Source: an uncultured Bacilli bacterium (GTDB taxonomy: Bacteria; Bacillota_I; Bacilli_A; RF39; UBA660). From it: DNA of 8,395 nucleotides. Shown piece after piece: positions 1-6,527 of the stretch. Made by a program: the position numbers and the translations under genes. Numbering within the stretch: position 1 is the first letter of the stretch; each line of letters begins with the position of its first letter. The notes beneath the pieces are model-generated. The model had not been told where the DNA came from, searched no databases, and was given only the letters and a program-made list of their open reading frames with translations. The DNA is taken from contig CAKOQM010000045.1 in NCBI GenBank assembly GCA_934101275.1, positions 1-8,395 of the forward strand, read 5' to 3'.

Positions 1-47
1 TAGGCGTGCTATTTATGGTTATTTCTTTCATCTTATATATAAAGTAG
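1..47 (+). CDS. secG: C-terminal end of a probable SecG preprotein translocase subunit (partial)
   Basis: The frame beginning at base 3 reads GVLFMVISFILYIK and stops at TAG (45-47). It is a short, strongly hydrophobic tail ending in a lysine, as expected for the second membrane helix of SecG, the small subunit of the SecYEG protein-export channel. The assignment rests on this tail plus position: secG lies just before rnr and smpB in many Firmicutes, and both of those genes follow here. Only 14 residues are visible, so any small membrane protein could end this way. Frame 2 is also open to base 79, but its product looks less like a natural protein end. Confidence 0.45.
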   Translation, partial: GVLFMVISFILYIK

Positions 48-79
48 ATTCGAATAATTTATTCGAATTTATTTTTTAA
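48..79 (+). repeat. Perfect 10-bp inverted repeat: operator or weak terminator
   Basis: ATTCGAATAA (48-57) and TTATTCGAAT (59-68) are perfect reverse complements around one central T, and each arm contains the self-palindrome ATTCGAAT. The repeat starts directly after the preceding stop codon and is followed by a T-rich run (69-79), so it could form the terminator of the upstream gene. It also abuts the -35 zone of the promoter at 88-96, where a repressor would sit. The sequence cannot separate the two roles. The symmetry is seen directly; the function is inferred. Confidence 0.6.
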
Positions 80-87
80 TTTAGTTT

Positions 88-96
88 TGTTATAAT
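88..96 (+). promoter_or_regulatory. Extended -10 promoter of the kinase-HIRAN module
   Basis: TGTTATAAT is a perfect extended -10 element (TG, one base, TATAAT at 91-96). The position 17 bases upstream (68-73, TTTATT) is a poor -35, which extended -10 promoters tolerate. Transcription would begin near 103, giving a leader of only about 14 nt before the ATG at 117. The 48-68 inverted repeat overlaps the -35 zone. Confidence 0.6.
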
Positions 97-116
97 AAAA
101 ATGGTGTTGATAACAA

Positions 117-971
117 ATGAAAAAGTATGAAATTAAAAAAGCTGGAAAAGATTTTAAATTTGTACAAAAAGAACCTATTGTACGAGGTTCTAGAAAAAAA
201 ATATTAGTAACGAATAATAAAAATGAAATGGCTATGTTTAAGTATGAAAGAGAAGATTATGATTGCAGTGAGGCCTGTTCTGAAAGAATAGCTTATGAAC
301 TTGCTAAAATATTAGGTTTCGAATGTGCTAAAATTGATTTAGCTTTTGATAATAATGGTAAGATTGGTGTATTAAATTATTATTTTTCTGATAGATTTAC
401 TGCAGTTCATACAGATATTGTCGCTTATCTAAATAAAGATTCAAGCGAAAGAAATAAATATTATACAATTTCAAATATAAAAGCCGTGTTAGATGATATA
501 AATCCCTCTTTATTTAGGGGATTTGTTCGGATAATGGTTTTTGATGCCTTGATTGGTGAACAAGATAGGCATGAAGAAAATTGGGGAATTTTAGAGAAAG
601 AAGGTATATTTTCTATATCACCTTTATATGATAATGGTGATAGTCTTTTAAGAGAATTTAGAAATTTGAATAATGCCCAAAAATATTATTATGGTATTAA
701 AGATTTTAATGCCTATATTATGAGAAGTAAAACTATAATTTACAAGGAAAATAATAAAGATAGGTATCGTCATTTTGAATTAATAAAGTATTTAACAGAA
801 AATTTTCCTGAACTCGTTTATCCTGAAATAGAAAAAATGAAATTATTAACCGATGAAAAAATTGAAAACATAGTGAATAAAATACCCAATGAACTAATGA
901 CAAAAGAACATAAAAAATATATAATTTATTATTTGAAGAGACGAAGAGATATATTATTAAGTATAAAATAA
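117..971 (+). CDS. Short HipA/CtkA-type serine/threonine kinase (HipT-like), putative toxin
   Basis: A 284-residue protein with the HipA-fold kinase core. A likely nucleotide loop is seen at G24-S25-R26-K27-K28, the ATP-binding lysine at K42 (MAMFKYER), and a helix with conserved glutamate around S51-L66. The catalytic loop is D150-R151-H152-E-E-N155-W156-G, and the metal-binding motif is Y171-D172-N173-G174. Classical HipA is about 440 residues and carries an extra N-terminal subdomain; that part is missing here, as in HipT of HipBST systems and in CtkA. A matching subdomain is encoded by the next gene, 14 nt downstream, which suggests an obligate pair. Family members phosphorylate proteins such as glutamyl- or tryptophanyl-tRNA synthetase, but the target here is unknown. 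S25 in the loop could be an autophosphorylation site (inference). The start ATG has only a weak GGTG ribosome site. Confidence 0.85.
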   Translation: MKKYEIKKAGKDFKFVQKEPIVRGSRKKILVTNNKNEMAMFKYEREDYDCSEACSERIAYELAKILGFECAKIDLAFDNNGKIGVLNYYFSDRFTAVHTDIVAYLNKDSSERNKYYTISNIKAVLDDINPSLFRGFVRIMVFDALIGEQDRHEENWGILEKEGIFSISPLYDNGDSLLREFRNLNNAQKYYYGIKDFNAYIMRSKTIIYKENNKDRYRHFELIKYLTENFPELVYPEIEKMKLLTDEKIENIVNKIPNELMTKEHKKYIIYYLKRRRDILLSIK

Positions 972-985
972 TAGAGGAGAGCAAA

Positions 986-1666
986 ATGAAAGAAGAATTA
1001 TGGTTAATCTGGAAAGAACCTATTTCTAGAAAAAGATATAAAATTGGAAGTTTATCTAAAAATAACGAAGGTTATAAATTTAATTATATTAATCCTGAAT
1101 TAAATGAAGCTAAGATGGCCGGATTTAAATATTTTCCCGGCTTTGAGGATTTAACAAAAACATACGAAAGTAGTAAGTTGTTTCCAAATATTTCAACAAG
1201 GTTGCCAAATAGCACAAGACCTGATTATCTTGAAATTCTTAATTATTATAATTTAGAAAAAGATTCTGATGATTTTGACATTTTGGTAGCAACACGTGGC
1301 AGAACACTGACAGATAATTATGAATTTGTATTAGCTTTTGATGCCAATAAGTTATCTTTTGATGTAGCTGGAACAAGCCATTCAAAAGATATTAAGAAAT
1401 GTAAAGAATATTTGAAAGTAAACAAAAAATTATATTTGATTCCAGAACCTGACAATGTCTACGATGCTAATGCAATTAAAATTGTTTTTGAAGAAAATGG
1501 AAAATTTTTTCATTTGGGTTATGTTCCAAGATATTATTGCAAAGAACTATTAAATAAACTAAATCAAAATATTAAATATTCTGCTATGATTCAAAGTGTT
1601 AATTTAGAATCACAATTAAGTGATGAAAATGTTACGGCAAGTGTTAAGTTAATTCTTAATATATAA
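986..1666 (+). CDS. HipA N-terminal-like (HipS-like) plus HIRAN domain protein, putative kinase regulator
   Basis: A 226-residue protein in two parts. Residues 1 to about 110 resemble the HipA N-terminal subdomain: LWLIWKEPISRKRYKIGSL, a Y-x-F-x-Y strand at 30-34, the segment YESSKLFPNISTRLP (60-74) and a following RPDY (78-81). Residues about 125-226 are a HIRAN domain: the P-E-P-D-N-x-Y-D-A-N-A-I core (153-164) and LGYVPRYYCKELL (177-189). HIRAN of eukaryotic HLTF binds 3' DNA ends, and bacterial copies are often tied to DNA repair or mobile-element contexts. In HipBST the separate subdomain (HipS) acts as the antitoxin of the HipT kinase. By analogy this protein may restrain the upstream kinase and couple it to DNA state, which is inference. 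It is translated from a good site (AGAGGAGA, 973-980) in the same transcript as the kinase. Confidence 0.8.
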   Translation: MKEELWLIWKEPISRKRYKIGSLSKNNEGYKFNYINPELNEAKMAGFKYFPGFEDLTKTYESSKLFPNISTRLPNSTRPDYLEILNYYNLEKDSDDFDILVATRGRTLTDNYEFVLAFDANKLSFDVAGTSHSKDIKKCKEYLKVNKKLYLIPEPDNVYDANAIKIVFEENGKFFHLGYVPRYYCKELLNKLNQNIKYSAMIQSVNLESQLSDENVTASVKLILNI

Positions 1667-1671
1667 AACTT

Positions 1672-1692
1672 GAGTCTCTTTTGAGGCTTTTT
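1672..1692 (+). terminator. Terminator after the kinase-HIRAN module
   Basis: GAGTCTC (1672-1678) pairs with GAGGCTT (1683-1689) across a TTTT loop, using two G-U pairs, and a T run extends to 1692. The stem is short, so termination may be partial. A second A/T-only palindrome, TTTTTAAT-TT-ATTAAAAA, overlaps it at 1688-1705. Confidence 0.6.
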
Positions 1693-1735
1693 AATTTATT
1701 AAAAACGGCTTATATAAATTGATATTATTTTTTTA

Positions 1736-1764
1736 TTGTCGATAAAACAAAAAGACAGTATAAT
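1736..1764 (+). promoter_or_regulatory. Sigma-A-type promoter of rnr
   Basis: TTGTCG (1736-1741) and TATAAT (1759-1764) are separated by exactly 17 bases, a near-consensus housekeeping promoter. The expected start near 1771 leaves a leader of about 18 nt, with an AAGGTGA ribosome site at 1778-1784 before the ATG at 1789. rnr is therefore transcribed independently of the upstream kinase-HIRAN pair. Confidence 0.75.
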
Positions 1765-1788
1765 AAGGATAGGATATAAGGTGAAAAT

Positions 1789-3921
1789 ATGAAAGAACAA
1801 GTGTTAGAAACTTTAAAAAAAGAATATGACGCAAAAACATTATTACAAATAAATGATTTAATGGGTTTTGAAACCAGTGAAGAATTAAAAGATTTACAAG
1901 ATGTTTTAGAAGAACTTGTAAAAGATTATGTTGTCTATAAAACAAAAAAAGATAAATATATCTTACTTGCTAATTGTCCTAGTTTAAAAATCGGTAAATA
2001 TCAAGCTAATAAAAAAGGTTTTGGTTTTGTTCTCTTAAATAAGGAAGACGATTTATATATTAGTGGCGAAAACTCGAATGGAGCTATTGATGGGGATATT
2101 GTTTTAGCAGAAGTTTTAAATAAAGGAATAAAACCTGAAGGGCATATCATTAAAATTATTGAAAGAAATCTTCATAATTTAGTTGGGGAAATTGTTTCCT
2201 TTAAAAAAGGTTTAGGCTTAAAACTAGATGACGAAAGACTAGATTTAAATATAAAATTAGATAAAAAAAGTTTACAAGGTTGTGTTGTAGGACATAAAGT
2301 TTTAGTAAAACTAACGAAGGAAATTGGAAGAAAAAAATATTTAGGTGAAGTCATTAAAATTTTAGGACATAAAGATGACCCGGGAACAGATATTTTAAGT
2401 ATTGCTTATAAATACGATATTGAACCTGATTTTAGTGAAGAAACCAAAGAAGAATTATTGTCTTTACCAGAAGAAGTATCACCCGCTGACTTAATTGGTC
2501 GTCGTAATTTAACCGACAAAATGATATTTACGATTGATGGAGCGCATACAAAAGATATTGACGATGCCATTTCTTTAGAAAAAGATGGTTCTAATTACAT
2601 TTTAGGTGTTCATATTGCCGATGTTTCTAACTATGTCAAAGAAAATACAGGACTTGGTAATGACGCTTACGAAAGAGGTACTTCTAATTATCTTGCTAAT
2701 ACGGTTATTCCCATGTTACCTCATCAATTATCAAATGGCATTTGTTCTTTAAATGAAGGAGTCATAAGACTTACAATGAGTTGTGTGATGACGATTAACG
2801 AAAAAGGCAAAGTTATTGATTATGATATTTTTGAGTCTTATATTAAAAGTAGTAAGAAAATGACTTATGAAGCTGTCAATGATATTTTAATGCGTGATAT
2901 TATTCCTGATGGTTATGAACCTTTTGCCGATACTTTAAAAGAAATGAATATTTTAGCTCATATTTTGCGAAAAGAAAAAATGGGTCGTGGCTACATTGAT
3001 TTTAATTTGGATGAACCTGAAATTATTCAAGACGAAAATGGTAAAGCCATTGATATCGTAAGAGTGGTAAGAGAAGATGGCGAAAAAATGATTGAAGACT
3101 TTATGATTGCTGCTAATGAAACGGTTGCTTCTCATATTTACAATATGGATTTACCGTTTATCTATCGTGTTCATGGAGCCCCTAATAGTGATAAAATTGA
3201 TGATTTTACTAATTTATTAAAAGCTTTAGGTTATACCTTAAAAACAAGAACACTTGATATGACACCTAAAACCATGCAAAATGTTTTGAAAGAACTAGAT
3301 GATAAACCAGAATTTAAAATTTTATCCTCTCTTCTTTTAAGAAGTATGAGAAAAGCTGAATATTCAAAAGAAAATATTGGCCACTTTGGTTTAGCTTCTA
3401 AAGCTTATACACATTTTACAAGCCCTATTAGAAGATTTCCTGATTTGACGGTTCATCGTTTATTAAAAAAATATTTAGTTGAAAAAGATTTTTCAATGTC
3501 TACCATTAACTATTTAAATAACGCCCTTGTTTCTATCGCAGAACATTCTAGTGAAAGAGAAGTAGCTGCCCAAAATGCTGAACGTGATGTTGATGATATG
3601 AAAATGGCAGAATATATGGAAAGCCATATTGGGGAAATTTATGAAGGAGTTATAAGTTCTGTTACTAGCTTTGGCTTCTTTGTCGAACTTCCTAATTTAA
3701 TTGAAGGTCTTGTTCACGTAAACTCTTTAAAAGGTGATTACTTTAATTATGTCCCTGAATTATTATCTTTAGTTGGAAATACAACCAAAAAAACATATCG
3801 TATTGGTGATAAGGTTAAAGTAAAATGTGTAGGCGCTAGTAAAGAAAGAGCGATGATTGATTTCGAAGTTGTTAAGGAAGATAAAGATACTTTAAAAAAG
3901 AAACCAAAGTCATCAAAATAA
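1789..3921 (+). CDS. rnr: Ribonuclease R (3'-5' exoribonuclease)
   Basis: This 710-residue protein is full length for RNase R, the processive hydrolytic exoribonuclease that degrades structured RNA, including rRNA and mRNA released during trans-translation. In order it has an N-terminal helical region (1 to about 60), two cold-shock-type RNA-binding domains (about 65-125 and 130-193), the RNB catalytic domain (about 235-560) and a C-terminal S1 domain (about 615-693), ending in a lysine-rich tail. The catalytic block TIDGAHTKDIDDAIS supplies D250, D256, D258 and D259 for the two metal ions. The conserved THFTSPIRRFPDLTVHR segment (541-557) is intact. Its usual partner SmpB is encoded at 5259, but the two genes are parted here by a HipA-family kinase. 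It has its own promoter and terminator. Confidence 0.97.
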   Translation: MKEQVLETLKKEYDAKTLLQINDLMGFETSEELKDLQDVLEELVKDYVVYKTKKDKYILLANCPSLKIGKYQANKKGFGFVLLNKEDDLYISGENSNGAIDGDIVLAEVLNKGIKPEGHIIKIIERNLHNLVGEIVSFKKGLGLKLDDERLDLNIKLDKKSLQGCVVGHKVLVKLTKEIGRKKYLGEVIKILGHKDDPGTDILSIAYKYDIEPDFSEETKEELLSLPEEVSPADLIGRRNLTDKMIFTIDGAHTKDIDDAISLEKDGSNYILGVHIADVSNYVKENTGLGNDAYERGTSNYLANTVIPMLPHQLSNGICSLNEGVIRLTMSCVMTINEKGKVIDYDIFESYIKSSKKMTYEAVNDILMRDIIPDGYEPFADTLKEMNILAHILRKEKMGRGYIDFNLDEPEIIQDENGKAIDIVRVVREDGEKMIEDFMIAANETVASHIYNMDLPFIYRVHGAPNSDKIDDFTNLLKALGYTLKTRTLDMTPKTMQNVLKELDDKPEFKILSSLLLRSMRKAEYSKENIGHFGLASKAYTHFTSPIRRFPDLTVHRLLKKYLVEKDFSMSTINYLNNALVSIAEHSSEREVAAQNAERDVDDMKMAEYMESHIGEIYEGVISSVTSFGFFVELPNLIEGLVHVNSLKGDYFNYVPELLSLVGNTTKKTYRIGDKVKVKCVGASKERAMIDFEVVKEDKDTLKKKPKSSK

Positions 3922-3937
3922 TATTCGATGTATTTTT

Positions 3938-3966
3938 AAGAAGGTAACGAGATTATCTTCTTTTTT
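3938..3966 (+). terminator. Rho-independent terminator after rnr
   Basis: AAGAAGGTAA (3938-3947) pairs with TTATCTTCTT (3953-3962) around a CGAGA loop, a 10-bp stem with one G-U pair. A T run follows directly (3961-3966). This isolates rnr transcription from the kinase gene downstream. Confidence 0.85.
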
Positions 3967-4002
3967 GATTTTTAGCAATAAAAAGACTTTTATTCAAAAA
4001 TT

Positions 4003-4011
4003 TGATACAAT
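4003..4011 (+). promoter_or_regulatory. Extended -10 promoter for the second kinase and smpB
   Basis: TGATACAAT gives a TG at 4003-4004 and a TACAAT -10 hexamer at 4006-4011. No good -35 is visible 16-18 bases upstream. Being just after the rnr terminator, it is the best candidate for driving the kinase gene and, by read-through, smpB. A strong AGAAAGGAG ribosome site follows at 4034-4042. Confidence 0.5.
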
Positions 4012-4052
4012 ATATATGTCTTTTGACCTTATAAGAAAGGAGCAAAATTGTT

Positions 4053-5240
4053 ATGAAATGTATTTTAATGAATAAAGATACAGAAGTTTTAGTGGCTGAA
4101 TACAATGAAACATCGCAATTTTTTGATTATATTTATGATGTTTACGATATTTCACATGCTCCTTATATATTAAAAAGTTTTTATATCGAGAATGAAATTA
4201 ATGATACTCCTTTTAGAAGAAATCTTACGGAGTGGTTTAAAGGTCGTGGTATTCCATCGTGGCGTGATAAATTAGATATACTTTTGCATCGATTAGGTGT
4301 CATAGCGCCTAATGATTTGTTAGATAAAGCATTTGGCTTATCTTTATCCGACCAATATTGGTTAAAACCATATAATACGAATATAAAGTATGATGATATT
4401 AATTTTTTTGATAACGATTTTCCTTATACGGAATTTTTAGAAGCTTCCTTGTCTAAAAATAGTCAAACTATAGTTAAGGAAAGTTCTTTAAAGACTCCTA
4501 ATAATACAACAGATGGAATGCTCAAAAAAGCTTGGATTATTGAAAATAATACAAGATATTTACTTAAAGGTGGTTATAAAAATGAAGCCATGCAACCTTT
4601 TAATGAAGTTTTAGCTAGTGAAATATGTCGGCGTCTTGGTTTTCATCATGTGGAATACACACTAGATATATATAAAGATACTGTTGTGTCTAAATGTCCT
4701 TGTTTTATTACCAAAGATACAGAACTTATTACATGCTATCAAATTAGAAACGATATGATTCGGCATGATAGTATCGAAGATTATGAAGATTATATCAAAG
4801 TATTGGAAGAGCACGGTCTTTCTAATGCTAGAATAGAAATGGAAAACATGTATATTTTAGATTTTTTAATTATGAATGAAGACAGACATTTAAATAACTT
4901 TGGAGTAATACGAGATGTGAATACTTTAACATGGGTAAGTATGGCGCCTATTTTTGATAATGGTCAAAGTTTAAATCTTCTTTATTATGATTCAGATGAG
5001 TTGCCCATTTATAATGAAGGTCGTTTATTTTACGAAACGAAATCATTTGATGAAATTATTAAAGTCGTAAAAGACATTAAGCGAATCGATGTCAGCAAAT
5101 TGGATGATATTGATAAATGGTTTAATAATTTATTACATGAATATCAATTTATTACGCATTTTTCAGAGGCAAGAATAAACAAATTATGTCTTTTGCTAAA
5201 TGGACAAATAGAAAAGTTGAAAAATTTAATTGAAAGTTAA
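4053..5240 (+). CDS. HipA-family kinase with its own N-terminal region (single-gene type)
   Basis: A 395-residue HipA-fold kinase. The N-terminal part (1 to about 140) differs from the HipS-like subdomain and holds LTEWFKGRGIPSWRDKLD (58-75) and a GLSLSDQYWLKP block (95-106), features of a stand-alone HipA group common in Firmicutes. The kinase core has the loop T153-D154-G155-M-L-K158-K159, ATP lysine K172 (YLLKGG), E185 on the next helix, catalytic M-N-E-D277-R278-H279-L-N-N282-F-G and metal motif F301-D302-N303-G304. All key residues are present, so an active kinase is expected; the substrate is unknown. It sits between rnr and smpB, with an 18-nt gap to smpB and no terminator between, so the two are probably cotranscribed. 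No HTH antitoxin gene is adjacent. Whether it is toxic cannot be read from sequence. Confidence 0.85.
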   Translation: MKCILMNKDTEVLVAEYNETSQFFDYIYDVYDISHAPYILKSFYIENEINDTPFRRNLTEWFKGRGIPSWRDKLDILLHRLGVIAPNDLLDKAFGLSLSDQYWLKPYNTNIKYDDINFFDNDFPYTEFLEASLSKNSQTIVKESSLKTPNNTTDGMLKKAWIIENNTRYLLKGGYKNEAMQPFNEVLASEICRRLGFHHVEYTLDIYKDTVVSKCPCFITKDTELITCYQIRNDMIRHDSIEDYEDYIKVLEEHGLSNARIEMENMYILDFLIMNEDRHLNNFGVIRDVNTLTWVSMAPIFDNGQSLNLLYYDSDELPIYNEGRLFYETKSFDEIIKVVKDIKRIDVSKLDDIDKWFNNLLHEYQFITHFSEARINKLCLLLNGQIEKLKNLIES

Positions 5241-5258
5241 AATACAGGTGAATAATTT

Positions 5259-5687
5259 ATGGAAATAAAAAATAAAAAAGCATATTTTGATTATGAAATT
5301 TTAAAAGAATATGAGGCAGGATTAGAACTTTTTGGGACAGAAATAAAAAGTATTCGAAAAGGTTCTGTTGATTTAAGAGACTCTTTTGTTACTATTAAGG
5401 ATAATGAAGCTTATATTTTAAATATGTATATTGCAAAATATGACGAGGGTAATCGTTTTAATCATGATGAAAGAAGAACAAGAAAATTACTATTACATAA
5501 AGCTGAAATAAAAAAACTTAAAGAAGCTCGCCAGGAAGACGGAATAAGTATCATTCCTTTAAAGGTGTATATTAAAAAGAATCATGCAAAAGTATTAATT
5601 GGTCTTAGTAAAGGTAAAAAGCTTTATGATAAGCGTGAAAGTATCAAAAAAAGAGATTTGGAAAGAGAACAAAAAAGACAATTTTAA
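5259..5687 (+). CDS. smpB: SsrA-binding protein SmpB
   Basis: SmpB binds the tRNA-like part of tmRNA and brings it to ribosomes stalled on broken mRNA. At 142 residues it is slightly shorter than the usual 150-160. The family signatures are present: NKKAYFDYEI (5-14), E19-AGLELFGTEIKSIRKG (to residue 35), the basic core, and the C-terminal GKKLYDKRESIKKRDLERE tail (119-137), which takes the place of a codon-anticodon helix in the ribosome. The start at 5259 has an AGGTGA site at 5246-5251, 7 nt upstream. The gene lies 18 nt after the HipA-family kinase rather than next to rnr. No convincing promoter of its own is visible, so its expression may depend on the kinase promoter. The tmRNA gene is not in the window. 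Confidence 0.95.
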   Translation: MEIKNKKAYFDYEILKEYEAGLELFGTEIKSIRKGSVDLRDSFVTIKDNEAYILNMYIAKYDEGNRFNHDERRTRKLLLHKAEIKKLKEARQEDGISIIPLKVYIKKNHAKVLIGLSKGKKLYDKRESIKKRDLEREQKRQF

Positions 5688-5688
5688 C

Positions 5689-5717
5689 TTGTAAATAAAA
5701 AACTTCTTTGCTATGAT
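5689..5717 (+). promoter_or_regulatory. Sigma-A-type promoter for a non-coding or leader transcript
   Basis: TTGTAA (5689-5694) and TATGAT (5712-5717) are separated by 17 bases, close to consensus, and begin 2 nt after the smpB stop. Transcription would start near 5724, upstream of the structured stretch that ends at the 5851-5884 terminator. Confidence 0.6.
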
Positions 5718-5723
5718 AATAGT

Positions 5724-5884
5724 TGTGATGAGGAAAAAGATAAATAAAAGTTTAAAAAAATGGCCATTTAAATAAGCAAAATTTTATTGCTCCTTAAAAT
5801 CACACATTAATTCAAAACATCTTAACGTGGTCAAAGCATGTTAAGCTAGAAAATAGTTCTTCGTTAGAGAAGAGCTATTTTTTT
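5724..5884 (+). ncRNA. Candidate small RNA or attenuator leader between smpB and the acetyltransferase gene
   Basis: About 160 nt bounded by a good promoter and a strong terminator, with no SD-supported reading frame inside. Visible pairing includes GTGAT (5725-5729) and AGGA (5731-5734) near the 5' end with TCCT (5791-5794) and ATCAC (5799-5803); the palindrome AAATGGCCATTT (5758-5769); GCAA/TTGC (5776-5779, 5787-5790); and a 9-bp hairpin CTTAACGTG/CATGTTAAG (5821-5829, 5837-5845). It matches no RNA class I know: the acceptor and T-arm ends of tmRNA and the SRP and RNase P cores are absent. It could be a free small RNA or the attenuated leader of the GNAT gene. The 300-nt gap holds nothing else clear. 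Confidence 0.4.
5851..5884 (+). terminator. Strong Rho-independent terminator
   Basis: AAATAGTTCTTC (5851-5862) pairs with GAAGAGCTATTT (5869-5880) around GTTAGA, giving a 12-bp stem with one G-U pair, followed by T residues to 5884. It ends the smpB transcript and/or the 5724 transcript, and could act as an attenuator for the gene at 5988. Confidence 0.88.
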
Positions 5885-5958
5885 ACACTGTAAAAATAAA
5901 GATATTTGAGAGCAAATAGGTATTGTTAAAAAGTTAAATTAAAAGAAAATGATTTTTG

Positions 5959-5967
5959 TGATAGAAT
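5959..5967 (+). promoter_or_regulatory. Possible extended -10 promoter of the acetyltransferase gene
   Basis: TGATAGAAT reads as an extended -10 element (TG, one base, TAGAAT at 5962-5967) with a poor -35 (TTAAAA, 17 bases upstream). The distance from -10 to start codon, 20 nt, equals that at the first kinase gene, but transcription would begin at the GGAGG ribosome site itself. If this promoter is inactive, the gene depends on read-through of the terminator at 5851-5884. Confidence 0.35.
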
Positions 5968-5987
5968 AAAAAAGGAGGAAATGAAAT

Positions 5988-6497
5988 ATGAATATTTATT
6001 TAAAAGAAGATGATATTTCTGACTTTTACAGAATTTCTGATTATAACCAAGAATACTTTGCTATGTATCCTGACTTTAAACCCTTCGCGACAACCGAAAA
6101 CTTTAATGAATTTTTAATAGACGTTAAAAATAAGAGACAGGGAATAAATAATCATGGTGTTAAAGAAATATTTTATTTTGCAATAGAGAATAATAAGATT
6201 GTCGGCCATGGGAGTATAAGAATAAATCCAGAAAATGATGAAAATTATATGATATATGGTCATATAATGTATGGGGTCGTTCCTAGTAAAAGAAAATTAG
6301 GTTACGGAACAGAAATTTGCCGATTATTAATTGAAAAAGCTCAAAAATTGGGAATTGAAAAAATTATTATTACATGTAACGAAGATAATTTAGCCTCAAA
6401 AAAAATTATTATGAATAATAATGGAGAATTTTTTGAAAGTGTTATTGACATCGAGGGAAATCAAATTTGCCGATACAGAATCAATAATATTAAGTAA
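5988..6497 (+). CDS. GNAT-family N-acetyltransferase
   Basis: A 169-residue single-domain GNAT protein, the usual length for the family, which transfers an acetyl group from acetyl-CoA to an amine. The acetyl-CoA pyrophosphate-binding motif R/Q-x-x-G-x-G/A is seen as R102-K-L-G105-Y-G107, following the beta-4 strand YGHIMYGVVPS (90-100). The later C130-N-E-D-N134-L-A-S-K-K segment and NNNGEFF (143-149) match the typical C-terminal half. A strong AAAGGAGG site (5971-5978) sets the start at 5988. The substrate cannot be told: small molecules, antibiotics or protein N-termini are all possible. It ends 34 nt before the cysS -10 element, with no terminator between. Confidence 0.85.
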   Translation: MNIYLKEDDISDFYRISDYNQEYFAMYPDFKPFATTENFNEFLIDVKNKRQGINNHGVKEIFYFAIENNKIVGHGSIRINPENDENYMIYGHIMYGVVPSKRKLGYGTEICRLLIEKAQKLGIEKIIITCNEDNLASKKIIMNNNGEFFESVIDIEGNQICRYRINNIK

Positions 6498-6527
6498 TAA
6501 AGATATTTTTATGAGTAGCATAAAATG

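Noticed and set aside
733..984. Minus-strand open frame over the end of the first kinase
   Set aside because: Low-complexity hydrophobic product fully inside a kinase with intact motifs; a shadow of A/T-rich coding DNA with no ribosome site of its own.
5217..5243. smpB promoter TTGAAA with TAAAAT
   Set aside because: Spacing is 15 bases, the -10 is weak, and transcription would start inside the ribosome binding site; expected by chance in A/T-rich DNA.
5688..5987. tmRNA (ssrA) gene in the gap after smpB
   Set aside because: The gap is 300 nt, has no tRNA-like acceptor and T-arm ends, no CCA-type 3' end and no recognisable tag peptide ending in ALAA-like residues.
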